A stretch of DNA of 64,000 nt, from positions 62,001 through 126,000 of the forward strand of contig DASRHP010000009.1 of NCBI GenBank assembly GCA_035650475.1, given 5' to 3'. Position 1 is the stretch's first letter. Each line of letters begins with the position of its first letter. Both the position numbers and the translations under genes were made by a program. A model generated the notes under the pieces. That model was not told the DNA's origin. It made no database searches and worked only from the letters and a program-made list of their open reading frames with translations. Below are positions 1 to 11,296 of this stretch, one piece after another. Source of the stretch: Candidatus Binataceae bacterium (GTDB lineage: Bacteria > Desulfobacterota > Binatia > Binatales > Binataceae).

Positions 1-1217
<1,217 letters not shown>

Positions 1218-1312
1218 CCCGAATCCGAAATTCCCTGTACGTAGTATTCAAGCTTGCGGCGCCCCGCCACCCGCTTGCGGGGTGCCTCGGGGTGCCGGAA
1301 ATAATCCTGTGT

Positions 1313-2083
1313 CTAGACCGACTGGCTGGGCGGCTCGGGACTGGGCGCGCCGTCGGCGCTAGCGCCCAGGTCCTCCTCGCCCTTCTGTCGCTCCTCGGCG
1401 AGGCGCTTGCCTTCGAGCACCGCGTCGGCCATCGCCGCCGTGAACAGCTTGATCGCGCGAATGGCGTCGTCGTTGCCCGGGATGCGGTAGGCGATGAGGT
1501 CAGGGTCGCAGTTCGTATCGACCACGGCGACGACCGGAATGCCGAGCCGCTTGGCCTCGGCGACCGCGATGTCCTCCTTCTTGGTGTCGATCACCCACAG
1601 CGCGTCGGGCAGCTTGCGCATGTTCTTGATCCCGGCCAGATTCGCCATCAGCTTGGCGTGCTCGCGCGCGTTCTCGCTCATCTCCTTCTTGGTCAACGCC
1701 TGGATCATCTCGGGGTCGGCCATAATCTCCTCGAGCTTCTTGAGCCGCTCGATGGAGGCGCGGATGGTCTGGAAGTTGGTCAGCATCCCGCCCAGCCAGC
1801 GGTTGTTGACATAGAACATCCCGCAGCGTTCGGCCTCCTCACGGACGATGTCCTGGGCCTGTTTCTTGGTGCCGACGAAGAGCAGGGTGCCGCCCTGAGC
1901 CGCGAGGTCGCGCACGAAGTCGTAGGCTTCGCGGAACATGCGCACGGTCTGCTGGAGGTCGATGATGTAGATGCCGTTGCGGGCGCCGAAGATGTAGGGC
2001 TTCATCTTCGGGTTCCAGCGACTGGTCTGGTGGCCGAAGTGGACCCCAGCCTCCAGGAGCTGTTTCATGCTGATTTCGGTCAT
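1313..2083 (-). CDS. rpsB: 30S ribosomal protein S2
   Basis: Small-subunit ribosomal protein S2, 256 residues. The chosen ATG at 2083 gives [19 protein letters not shown], the canonical S2 N-terminus, and is preceded by a strong AGAGGGG ribosome-binding site; a longer frame to 2131 has no such support. Family signatures are visible: [26 protein letters not shown] and [12 protein letters not shown]. The C-terminal tail after the globular domain is short, acidic and Ser/Pro-rich. It is the first gene of rpsB-tsf-pyrH. The 95 bp before tsf contain a GC-rich inverted repeat (1262-1267 with 1277-1282) that might fold in the mRNA; I cannot assign it a function. Confidence 0.97.
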   Translation of the reverse strand: MTEISMKQLLEAGVHFGHQTSRWNPKMKPYIFGARNGIYIIDLQQTVRMFREAYDFVRDLAAQGGTLLFVGTKKQAQDIVREEAERCGMFYVNNRWLGGMLTNFQTIRASIERLKKLEEIMADPEMIQALTKKEMSENAREHAKLMANLAGIKNMRKLPDALWVIDTKKEDIAVAEAKRLGIPVVAVVDTNCDPDLIAYRIPGNDDAIRAIKLFTAAMADAVLEGKRLAEERQKGEEDLGASADGAPSPEPPSQSV

Positions 2084-2174
2084 AATTCCCCTCTGGCGTC
2101 CGCGCGCAGGGGCGCCGCGGGCCGCCTTCAATAATTATCAAGCCACCCGCCGACTTCCTAGCGCGCCGGCCCGC

Positions 2175-3683
<1,509 letters not shown>

Positions 3684-3958
3684 ATGCCTTGTCCGCAAAA
3701 TCGCTGACTCCAATCCTGCTAGAGAACTGCTGACCGAAGAATCAATTCGCCGCCGGCCGCGGCTGCCGCGGCTCTCCCCAAATGGCCGCTCTGCGTCGTG
3801 TGGAGCCCCAAGCGAAACCCGAAGCCGGTTCCTCCCGCGAACTCAGGAGCTGGGATGGGGGGCTGCGCCCGGCCTTGGGCGGGTCATTCGACGGCGGCGG
3901 CGGGCGATTATCGGATTTGGCCTGCTTCGGCTCAACGCGCAGGTCCTTGAAAATCAGG

Positions 3959-5014
3959 CTACCGGAGCCCCCTAGGGCTGTCAACGGGCCGCTCTGCAAG
4001 CGGGCGGGCGCGCGCGGCGATCCATCGCTCGACCGCCGCGCGGTCAACCGCAACGCCGCGCGCGGCGAGAAAGTCGGCGAAGTCAGCCGGCAACGGGGCG
4101 ACGAAAGTCAGCCGCGCGCCGGTGCGTGGATGGCTGAGCGTCAGCGCGAGCGCATGCAGCGCCTGACGAGCAAACGGCGCCGCCTCGCCGTCCGTGTGCC
4201 GCCCCTGGCGTCCGCCGTAGAGCGGGTCGCCGAGACAGGGATGGCCGATCGAGGCGAGGTGGACACGGATTTGATGGGTGCGGCCGGTCAGTGGACGCAC
4301 GCCAACCAGCGTTGTCTCGCCCTGTGCGGAAGCCATCCGCGCAAGCACGGCGACTTCGCTTACCGCTTCGCGCCCGCGCGCCGAGCGTACCGACATCCGC
4401 TTACGCTCGACCGGATGGCGTCCAATGGGGCGCGCGATCAGAAAGCGCTCACGGGCGACGCGCCCACGCACAATCGCCAGATACAGCTTGTCCACCGAAC
4501 GTTCCTTGAACTGGCGCGCGAGCTCCATGCGCGCATACGGCGTGCGCGCGACCGCCATCACGCCCGTAGTGCCCTTGTCGAGGCGATGCACGATACCGGG
4601 GCGCATCACGCCGTCCGCCTCCGCCATCACGGCCATCTCGGGAAAGCGCGCGAGCAGTGCGTCCACCAGCGTGCCGCCCGGATGGCCAGGCGCGGGATGC
4701 ACCGTCATTGCGCCAGGCTTGTTGACCACCACCAGCTCGTCGTCGGCGAAGAGCACGTCGATATCCGGCGCGGCGGCCGTGTCGCGTGCAGACGGCGGCG
4801 CGATCGGTTCGGGCGGGTTCAGGATTTCGACCCTGTCGCCCGGGCGCACGATATCGGCGGCGCGGCCCGGCGCGCGGTTGAGCCGCACAAGGCCCGCCTT
4901 GATCATGCGGGCGGCCTGCGAGCGCGAGTGCTCGACACCGAGCGCGGCGGCGACGAAGACGTCGAGCCGCATGCGCGGCTGCCCGGGCGCTGCCGTCACC
5001 GTGCGCGGAGCCAC
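3959..5014 (-). CDS. rluD: RluA/RluD-family rRNA pseudouridine synthase
   Basis: Pseudouridine synthase that isomerises specific uridines in structured RNA; the closest type is RluD, which acts on 23S rRNA helix 69. The 351-residue protein has an N-terminal S4 RNA-binding domain (about 15-75, with SRSQAARMIKAGLVRLN) and a catalytic domain with PGIVHRLDKGTTG, carrying the catalytic Asp of the HRLDK motif, and RTHQIRVHLASIGHPCLGD. The motif ends TTG rather than the common TSG. Start is GTG at 5014; an ATG at 4972 would trim 14 residues. leuD ends 27 bp upstream, so the two may be co-transcribed. The exact target uridines cannot be told from sequence. Confidence 0.88.
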   Translation of the reverse strand: MAPRTVTAAPGQPRMRLDVFVAAALGVEHSRSQAARMIKAGLVRLNRAPGRAADIVRPGDRVEILNPPEPIAPPSARDTAAAPDIDVLFADDELVVVNKPGAMTVHPAPGHPGGTLVDALLARFPEMAVMAEADGVMRPGIVHRLDKGTTGVMAVARTPYARMELARQFKERSVDKLYLAIVRGRVARERFLIARPIGRHPVERKRMSVRSARGREAVSEVAVLARMASAQGETTLVGVRPLTGRTHQIRVHLASIGHPCLGDPLYGGRQGRHTDGEAAPFARQALHALALTLSHPRTGARLTFVAPLPADFADFLAARGVAVDRAAVERWIAARARPLAERPVDSPRGLR

Positions 5015-5041
5015 GGCGCGATTATAGCAGCCGCAGATGTC

Positions 5042-5632
5042 TCAGAGCCGGTAGGGCAGCGGATGCGCCGCCTCGTAGGCGGCGATGTCCTTCTCGTGGA
5101 CCAGGGTCAGCGCGACGTCGTCGAGTCCTTCGAGCAGGCACTTCTTGGCGAAGGGGTCGATGTCGAAGTGAGCCGACCATCCGAACTGGTCGGAGGCCTT
5201 CTGCGCGGCGAGATCGACCGTCAGCGAGTAACCTTCGTGCTGCTTGATCGCCTGAAAGATAGCTTCGACCTCTTCGGGCTTGAGCACGATTGCGAGCACG
5301 CCGTTTTTCAGACAGTTGTTGCGGAAGATGTCAGCGAACGACGGCGCGATCACGACCTTGAAGCCGAAGTCGGCAAGCGCCCACACCGCATGCTCACGCG
5401 AGCTGCCGCATCCGAAGTTGGCCCGCGCGACGAGGATCGAGGCGCCTTTGAAGCGCGGCTGGTCGAGTACGTAGTCTTTGTCGGGTTGGTTGCGCCAGTC
5501 GTAGAAGAGCCCCTTGCCCAGCCCGCTGCGCACCACGGCCTTGAGAAACTGCTTGGGGATTACCTGGTCGGTGTCGACGTTGGCACGATCCATCGGGGCG
5601 ACCAGACCGGTGAAACTCTTGAACGGCTGCAT
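5042..5632 (-). CDS. leuD: 3-isopropylmalate dehydratase small subunit
   Basis: Small (swivelling) subunit of isopropylmalate isomerase, which with LeuC converts 2- to 3-isopropylmalate in leucine synthesis. The ATG at 5632 gives a 196-residue protein starting MQPFKSFTGLVAPMDRANV, matching the E. coli family length of about 201. Family motifs DTDQVIPKQFL, FGCGSSREHAVWAL and FADIFRNNCLKNGVL are intact. leuC lies 1.8 kb upstream on the same strand instead of adjacent; two unrelated genes separate them. The ribosome-binding site is weak (AGGACG), so the start rests mainly on the family N-terminus. Confidence 0.95.
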   Translation of the reverse strand: MQPFKSFTGLVAPMDRANVDTDQVIPKQFLKAVVRSGLGKGLFYDWRNQPDKDYVLDQPRFKGASILVARANFGCGSSREHAVWALADFGFKVVIAPSFADIFRNNCLKNGVLAIVLKPEEVEAIFQAIKQHEGYSLTVDLAAQKASDQFGWSAHFDIDPFAKKCLLEGLDDVALTLVHEKDIAAYEAAHPLPYRL

Positions 5633-5851
5633 CAGCGTCCTGCTCGGGAGCGAGGGTTTTCGCTCGGCGCCACCAGCGCCTGCGATTCGCTCCGCGCGGA
5701 TCGAAATATCACAAACTCGCCCGCGATGCAGAAGGGCAGACAACCGCACCAAGCACGGCCTAAGAGACCGCGCTTCCGGGTTGGCACCACCGCGTACACG
5801 CCGCTGTCCGGCGGTGCGCGCTTGTCTGAATTGCTCGGCGGCCGCCCCGGC

Positions 5852-6376
5852 CTAGGCGGCAGCCGAGTCGTGGGCGACGTTCGCGCTTTCGTTCTCAGGC
5901 TGTCCGGGCGCAAAGGCGCGCGACAGTTCGACGAAGCGGCGCTGCAACGACTTGGCCGGCTCGAACGCCTTGATCAGGTGGACCAGCTGGTCCTGGAACG
6001 CGGTCGCCGGTTCCATCGCCGCCGCCAGCTCGACGAGCTGCGCCTGGAAGGCGCTCGCCACTTTCTGGAGCTGGCTCTGGAAAGCTCGCATCGGCTCAAA
6101 GCGACTGGCGAGGTTTTCCAGATGGCCGTGGAAACTCTTTATCGGCTCGAAGGCCGCCGCCACGTCCGCCAGCTCCTCCTGGAACTTGCGGATCGGTTCG
6201 AAGACGTCCGCCAGCTGGGCGAGTTGGCCCATCGGTTCCAGTACCTTGGCCAGCCGCGCCAGCGTGTCCTGCGCCGAGCGCATCGGCTCGAACACCTTGG
6301 CCACCGCCTGGTCGGGTTGAAGGGTGATGAATGACTCGTCCAACTCCCTGCCTCCTCTAGCGTGTGAGTTGCCCAT
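5852..6376 (-). CDS. Unrecognised protein made of 17-residue FEP repeats
   Basis: I do not recognise a family. The 174-residue protein is built almost wholly of short repeats that begin (F/L/M)EP(M/I/A). Repeat starts are at residues 29, 46, 59, 76, 93, 110 (degenerate), 121, 138 and 155 (FAP). The spacings are 17, 13, 17, 17, 17, 11, 17 and 17. A typical unit is FEPIRKFQEELADVAAA. Hydrophobic residues recur at unit positions 1, 4, 7, 11, 14 and 17, with Glu-Pro at the start as a helix cap, so each unit probably forms one short amphipathic helix. There is no signal peptide, membrane segment or cysteine. The ATG at 6376 has an AGGGAG site 9 nt upstream. A helical array, coiled-coil assembly or lipid/polymer-surface coat are possible; none is shown. 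Confidence 0.72.
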   Translation of the reverse strand: MGNSHARGGRELDESFITLQPDQAVAKVFEPMRSAQDTLARLAKVLEPMGQLAQLADVFEPIRKFQEELADVAAAFEPIKSFHGHLENLASRFEPMRAFQSQLQKVASAFQAQLVELAAAMEPATAFQDQLVHLIKAFEPAKSLQRRFVELSRAFAPGQPENESANVAHDSAAA

Positions 6377-6847
6377 CAGCGTTGACTCCCTATCGCTCTC
6401 AGCATTTGAATAGCGCTTCCTCACCCGTGCTCGGCTGGTCTCATCCGCGCCCGCCCTCTGCACGCCCGCGGGGTTTGGGGGAGCCGGATGCTTAGCCGCA
6501 CGCAGCCCTGGCTTATGTCCCGGCGGCAGCCCCCGCGCTGCCTTGAACAGCAAAGGCCATCTGGGGCCAACTCAAGTTTGTGCCGAACAGCAAAGCCGCC
6601 TTAAGATGAGCCCGTAACTAGTTCAGTGGCACAATCCGGGCAAGCTCCCCTTCGCACATCTATCCACTGCCTGGTCCGCCGTCCGGTGAGCGTAAAGCGC
6701 CGCCGGTGCCTGCTTGTTACCGCGCGCGCGCGGGTTTAGACTTCGCGTCGTGGCGCCCAGGCCTCAGCCGATACCGGACGGGGACGAAGGTCTGAATCGC
6801 TGTCGCGCCCTGCGAAACCTTCGATCCTGCGCGCCGGAGGCAGCCCG
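6377..6847. other. 471-bp divergent intergenic region
   Basis: Non-coding gap between the divergent FEP-repeat gene (minus) and the beta-repeat gene (plus), so it should carry both promoters. I see no confident sigma-70 consensus. An 11-base direct repeat GAACAGCAAAG occurs at 6545-6555 and 6585-6595, exactly 40 bp apart (close to four helical turns), and could be an operator. Reading frames that cross this region show no recognisable protein. Confidence 0.4.
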
Positions 6848-7363
6848 ATGAGCAGCCCCGAGCAGCCAGGCGACGGCAATCCCGAGGCGACGATTGGCCG
6901 CTTTCGCGCGGCCGTCGAGCGGCTGAAAGACGCCGCTTCCGAGCCTGCAAGCGGGCGTCCGGAGGCGGCGCAGAGCGCGCCCGAGCCGTCGGCGGCGGTG
7001 CCCAGGGAGATCGCGGCTGAGCGTTTCGTGCTGGTCGATAGCGCCGGGAACGAGCGGGCCAGGCTGGCTCTGGGAGCCAACGAGATGCCGTCGCTCGCGC
7101 TGTGCGACGCGCGCGGACGAGTCCGCGCCGAGATTCGGCTGGCGGCCAACGGCGCACCCTCGGTGGTGCTATACGACGGCGCGCGCCGGCGGCGGATCGA
7201 AGTTGCGCTGCGCCCCGACGGTGCGGCCGGCCTCGGCCTTTACGACGAGGCGGGCGAGGGGCGTGCCGAGCTGATGGTCTCGCCGAGCGGCACGCCCGCG
7301 CTTTCGCTGTTCGGCGCCAACGGGCGGCGCGTCACGCGCCTGCCAGGCAAGCGCGATCCCTGA
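6848..7363 (+). CDS. Unrecognised protein with 23-residue beta repeats
   Basis: Function unknown. The 171-residue protein has a low-complexity Pro/Ala/Glu N-terminal half (about 1-55) with one likely helix (IGRFRAAVERLKDAA). A C-terminal array follows, starting at residue 60, with units near 60-83, 84-106, 107-129, 130-152 and a partial unit from 153. The unit consensus is roughly LxDxxGxxRAExxLxxxGxPxL, which alternates hydrophobic and polar residues with Gly turns. This suggests a beta-hairpin per repeat and a beta-solenoid or propeller-like fold. There is no signal peptide. The start ATG has GGAGG upstream. It is divergent from the FEP-repeat gene and convergent with leuC. Confidence 0.7.
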   Translation: MSSPEQPGDGNPEATIGRFRAAVERLKDAASEPASGRPEAAQSAPEPSAAVPREIAAERFVLVDSAGNERARLALGANEMPSLALCDARGRVRAEIRLAANGAPSVVLYDGARRRRIEVALRPDGAAGLGLYDEAGEGRAELMVSPSGTPALSLFGANGRRVTRLPGKRDP

Positions 7364-7453
7364 TTCAGGCGGGAGCGCGGGTTGTTAACCGCAAGTGGAC
7401 AAGCTGTTGATACACGGCACGCGAAACTCGACGTCAACAACTCGACGGCTCGT

Positions 7454-8860
7454 TTAGCGCGGCGGCCATTCGCGCACGTCCACGAAATGGCCCGCGATCG
7501 CGGCCGCCGCCGCCATCGCCGGGCTCACCAGGTGAGTGCGGCCGCCCTTGCCCTGGCGTCCCTCGAAGTTGCGGTTCGAAGTGCTCGCGCATCGCTCGCC
7601 CGGCTTGAGGATGTCCGGGTTCATCCCGAGACACATGCTGCATCCCGACTCGCGCCATTCGAAGCCGGCGTCGAGGAAAACGCGATCCAAGCCGAGTTTT
7701 TCCGCCTCGGCCTTGACCTGCTGCGACCCCGGCACCACCATCGCATGCACGCCCTTGGCGAGCTTGCGCCCGCGCACCACTTCGGCGGCCGCGCGAAGGT
7801 CGCTGATACGCGAGTTGGTGCATGAGCCGATGAAGACGCGGTCGATCCGGATGTCCTGGATCGGCGTGCCCGGGCGCAACCCCATGTACTCCAGCGCGCG
7901 CGCGGCGCCTTGGCGCTCGGTGACACTCGCGAAGCTTGCGGGGTCGGGCACTTTGCCGGTGACCTCGACCACCATCCCGGGGTTCGTACCCCACGTCACC
8001 TGCGGCGCGAACGAGGCCGCGTCGAACTTGACGCTGCGATCGAAGCGCGCGCCCGGGTCGGTGCGGAATTCCAGCCAGCGCGCGGCCGCCCGCTCGAACT
8101 CTGCGCCCACAGGCACGTAGCGCCGTCCGCGCAGATATTCGACCGTCTTGTCATCGGCCGCGACCATTCCGGCGCGCGCCCCCGCCTCGATCGACATGTT
8201 GCACACGGTCATTCGCTCTTCCATCGAGAGCGCCTCGACCGCCGAGCCGCGGTACTCGACGACGTGCCCGGTGCCGCCGTCGGTGGTGATGCGACCGATG
8301 ATGCCGAGGATCAGGTCCTTTGCGCTCACGCCCGGCCTCAGCGCGCCGTCAACCCGAATCTCCATTGTGCGGGGCTTCATCTGCCACAGGCACTGGGTGG
8401 CGAGCACGTGTTCGACCTCGCTGGTGCCGATGCCGAAGGCGAGCGCGCCCATCGCCCCGTGCGTCGCGGTATGGCTGTCGCCGCATACGATCGTCATCCC
8501 GGGCTGCGAAAGTCCCAGCTCGGGGCCGATGACGTGCACGATCCCCTGCTCCGTCGCGCCGAGGTCGAACAGGCGCACGCCGAACTCGCGGCAATTGGCC
8601 CGCAGCGTCTGCACCTGCAACGCGGATTCGGCATCCGCGATCGGCTTGGAGCGGTCGGTGGTGGGAACGTTATGGTCCTGGGTGGCGAAGGTGCGGTCCA
8701 CCGCGCGCACGCGCCGGCCGTTGGCGCGCAGCGCCTCGAAGGCCTGCGGCGAGGTCACCTCGTGCACGAGGTGGAGATCGATGTAGAGCAGGGCGGGCTC
8801 GCCGGGCTGCTCGCGAACGATATGGTTGCGCCAGATTTTCTCGAAAAGCGTCTCGGCCAT
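7454..8860 (-). CDS. leuC: 3-isopropylmalate dehydratase large subunit
   Basis: Catalytic [4Fe-4S] aconitase-family subunit of isopropylmalate isomerase (leucine synthesis). The ATG at 8860 gives 468 residues starting [15 protein letters not shown], matching E. coli LeuC (466). Cluster ligands are visible in GSCTNSR and in [10 protein letters not shown] (Cys-x2-Cys). Substrate motifs ATQDHNVPT and [12 protein letters not shown] are present. It pairs with leuD at 5042-5632, but two unrelated genes lie between them and at least three promoters must be involved. The longer in-frame upstream extension has no family support. Confidence 0.96.
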   Translation of the reverse strand: MAETLFEKIWRNHIVREQPGEPALLYIDLHLVHEVTSPQAFEALRANGRRVRAVDRTFATQDHNVPTTDRSKPIADAESALQVQTLRANCREFGVRLFDLGATEQGIVHVIGPELGLSQPGMTIVCGDSHTATHGAMGALAFGIGTSEVEHVLATQCLWQMKPRTMEIRVDGALRPGVSAKDLILGIIGRITTDGGTGHVVEYRGSAVEALSMEERMTVCNMSIEAGARAGMVAADDKTVEYLRGRRYVPVGAEFERAAARWLEFRTDPGARFDRSVKFDAASFAPQVTWGTNPGMVVEVTGKVPDPASFASVTERQGAARALEYMGLRPGTPIQDIRIDRVFIGSCTNSRISDLRAAAEVVRGRKLAKGVHAMVVPGSQQVKAEAEKLGLDRVFLDAGFEWRESGCSMCLGMNPDILKPGERCASTSNRNFEGRQGKGGRTHLVSPAMAAAAAIAGHFVDVREWPPR

Positions 8861-9040
8861 AACGAAAAGCGCCTCTGTCGTCGTAACGGATGGAGCTAGC
8901 ATTATGCCGCGCCGCCGCTCGCCGTCAAACCTGGGCGGCTGGACGCTCGTCCGCCGGCGTGCGCGATGCCCCTGCCGCGGCACGAGATGCTAGCCTTTCC
9001 TCAAAGGCGCTGCCCGATTTCGCCGCGCGAACGTCCGCCG

Positions 9041-10000
9041 ATGCGCACGCACCTGCTCCAGAGCCTGCTCCTGTACGCAATTGCCGGCGTCATCGTGTGG
9101 GCGGTCGCACGCGGGGTGTCGTGGCGCGAAGTCGCCGAGGCCGCCGAGCGCGCCAACCCCTGGATGCTGATTAGCGCGAGCCTGATTGGCTTCGCTGGCT
9201 GGTTCGCGGGCGAGACCCTGTTGTACTCGCGACTGTTCACCTACTTCCATCGCCGAACCACCTTTGCCGAACTGCTGCCGAGCGTGGCTGCGGTCTATTT
9301 CCTCCAGGTCGTCAATTCGCTGGTGGCGAGCAGCGCCTTTGCGCTGTTCCTACATACGCGCGAGCGCGTGGGATGGATCACCTCGGGATGCACGCTGATG
9401 TTCCAGGCCTACGTCGATCTGATCCTGCTCGCGATGCTCTCGATCATTGCGATCGCGCTGGTGCCCGACACGCCGATGCGTCCGGGGCTCGACTACGCCG
9501 CCGTCGTGCTGGGCGCGTTCTGCCTGATCGCGGCGCTGTGGCTGTTCTGGGAGCCGCAGGGCACGGGGTGGGCGCGCTGGCTGTACGAGCGGCCGGCGAT
9601 GGTGAGCTTTCGCACCGCGCGCCCGTGGCATTACGTGCGGCTGATGGGGATACGGCTGGGGATTTTCGTGTGCGCCGGGTTCGCGCTCTACGGCCAGTTC
9701 CGCGCCTTCCATCTCGCAGTGCCGCTGGTACAGGTGCTCGCGCTGACCCCGTTCGTGATGGCGGTGGGCAACGCGCCGCTCTCGCCTGCCGGGATCGGCA
9801 CCACCCAGTTCGTTTTCGAGGTCGGCTTCGCGCGGTTTGCCACGCGCGAGGACCTGATGGCGGTGTCGCTGGCGGTGACCGCGCTGAATTTTCTGTTTCG
9901 CGTGCCGATGGCGCTCGCCTCGGGCGGATCGTTGATCGACGAGATCGCGCAGGTCTCGCGCGAATTCAGGGGCCGGGGCCTGCTCAGCGGAGACGGTTGA
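9041..10000 (+). CDS. Flippase-like integral membrane protein (LPG synthase TM / UPF0104 family)
   Basis: Polytopic inner-membrane protein of about 319 residues from the ATG at 9041, with six to eight hydrophobic segments (for example LLQSLLLYAIAGVIVWAV, AYVDLILLAMLSIIAIAL, YAAVVLGAFCLIAALWLF). The late motif NAPLSPAGIGTTQFVFE matches the P-x-x-P-x-G-x-G segment of the lysylphosphatidylglycerol synthase transmembrane / UPF0104 family, whose members act in lipid or glycolipid transfer. The soluble aminoacyl-transferase domain of MprF is absent. An in-frame ATG at 8966 would add 25 residues; neither start has a clear ribosome-binding site. It is divergent from leuC and ends 24 bp from convergent dinB. 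Confidence 0.72.
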   Translation: MRTHLLQSLLLYAIAGVIVWAVARGVSWREVAEAAERANPWMLISASLIGFAGWFAGETLLYSRLFTYFHRRTTFAELLPSVAAVYFLQVVNSLVASSAFALFLHTRERVGWITSGCTLMFQAYVDLILLAMLSIIAIALVPDTPMRPGLDYAAVVLGAFCLIAALWLFWEPQGTGWARWLYERPAMVSFRTARPWHYVRLMGIRLGIFVCAGFALYGQFRAFHLAVPLVQVLALTPFVMAVGNAPLSPAGIGTTQFVFEVGFARFATREDLMAVSLAVTALNFLFRVPMALASGGSLIDEIAQVSREFRGRGLLSGDG

Positions 10001-10024
10001 GCCGCGCGGGGCTGGCTGGGGTCG

Positions 10025-11296
10025 CTACTTGATACGATGGGTGGGCGTGGCGCGTTCGGCGCGGGCGAGTCCGCGCGTCACCGCCTCTTCGCCGAAGCGC
10101 TCGCTTATCCGGTCGAGCGCGCGGTTGAGCCGGTCGCGGCGCGCGGCGCGCTCGGCCGAGCGATCGAACAGCCCGAGCTGCGGCGCCGCCGCGCTCTCGT
10201 CGCGCACCAGGTTGTGCACCTGCACTCCCGCAAGCCGCACCCGCTCGCGTTCGCGCACCCGAGCGAGCAACGCCCGCGCGACGCCCGCGACCTCGGCGCC
10301 GTCGTCAGTGGGCGCTTCGAGCGACTGGCTGCGGGTCAGGATGGGGTAGCGTCCCTGGCCGAGCGGGCGCGCCAGCTTGAGCTTGAGCGTCACTGTGCGC
10401 GCGCGCACGCAGTCGGCGCGCAGGCGCCGCCCGATCGCGTCGGAGTGCGCGACCAGCACGCGCGCAAGCTCCAGCGAGTCCAGCGCGAGGTCGTGCTCGA
10501 AGGTGCTCTCCTCCCCGTAGGACTTGCGCTCGTAGTTTGCGATCACCGGTCGCGTGTCGTGGCCGAGCGCGAGCTCGTGCAGCTGCGGCCCGACCGCACC
10601 GAACATCGCGCGCAGCCGCGCGACTTCGGCGCGCGCGAGGTCGCCGATGGTCAAGACACCCGCCCGATGCATCCGCGCGAGCGTCACCCGCCCCACGCCC
10701 CACAGCCGCTCGACCGGCAGCGGCTCGAGGAAGGCGACCAGCTCGTCGGGCCCGACGCACAGGAGGCCGTCGGGCTTGGAGAGGTCGCTCAGGATCTTCG
10801 CCCCCATCTTGGTCGGCGCGATCCCGACCGAAATCACCAGCCCGGTGGCCTCGCGCACGCGCCGCTTGAGTGCTCGCCCGGCCTCGAGCGGCGAGATGAA
10901 CAGGCGATGCGTTCCGGTCAGCTCGAGAAAAGCCTCGTCGAGCGAAAGCGGCTCGACGATCGGACTGAACTCGCCGAACACCGCGCGCACCGTGCGCGAA
11001 ACCTCCGCGTAGCGCGACATCCGGCCGGCCACGAAGGTGCCGTGCGGGCAAAGCCGATGGGCCTCGGCTGCCGGCATCGCCGAGCGCACGCCGAAGCGGC
11101 GCGCCTCGTAGGAAGCCGAGGTCACCACCCCGCGCCGGCTGCGCCCGCCGACGATCACGGGCAGCCCGCGCAGCTCGGGATTATCGAGCTGCTCGACCGA
11201 GGCATAGAAGGCGTCCATGTCCGCGTGCGCGATCACGCGCGGCCATCCGGCAAAGCTCGCTGCCCCGGGCGGCGCCTGGCCGCCGCGCGCGCTCAT
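10025..11296 (-). CDS. dinB: Y-family DNA polymerase IV
   Basis: Translesion DNA polymerase, 423 residues. Catalytic acidic residues are in HADMDAFYASVE and PLSLDEAFLEL; the finger region has VVTSASYEARRFGVRSAMP, and the C-terminal little-finger domain follows. QLGLF at about residues 373-377 fits the beta-clamp binding motif. The ATG at 11296 overlaps the stop of the upstream haem-oxidase gene as ATGA, which implies translational coupling, so this polymerase appears to be the last gene of a haem operon. An open frame continues upstream to 12052 but that part is only the antiparallel-frame shadow of the oxidase gene. I see no SOS box because the gene has no own upstream spacer. Confidence 0.93.
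   Translation of the reverse strand: MSARGGQAPPGAASFAGWPRVIAHADMDAFYASVEQLDNPELRGLPVIVGGRSRRGVVTSASYEARRFGVRSAMPAAEAHRLCPHGTFVAGRMSRYAEVSRTVRAVFGEFSPIVEPLSLDEAFLELTGTHRLFISPLEAGRALKRRVREATGLVISVGIAPTKMGAKILSDLSKPDGLLCVGPDELVAFLEPLPVERLWGVGRVTLARMHRAGVLTIGDLARAEVARLRAMFGAVGPQLHELALGHDTRPVIANYERKSYGEESTFEHDLALDSLELARVLVAHSDAIGRRLRADCVRARTVTLKLKLARPLGQGRYPILTRSQSLEAPTDDGAEVAGVARALLARVRERERVRLAGVQVHNLVRDESAAAPQLGLFDRSAERAARRDRLNRALDRISERFGEEAVTRGLARAERATPTHRIK

Noticed and set aside
1262..1282. Ribosomal-protein leader or terminator between rpsB and tsf
   Set aside because: The stem is six bp with a nine-base loop and no T-run or known leader motif; not more than GC-rich chance.
3782..6334. 850-codon open frame on the plus strand
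   Set aside because: Lies antisense to the RluD-type, leuD and FEP-repeat genes; its composition is Arg/His-rich, it has no family motifs, and high GC makes such stop-free shadows common.
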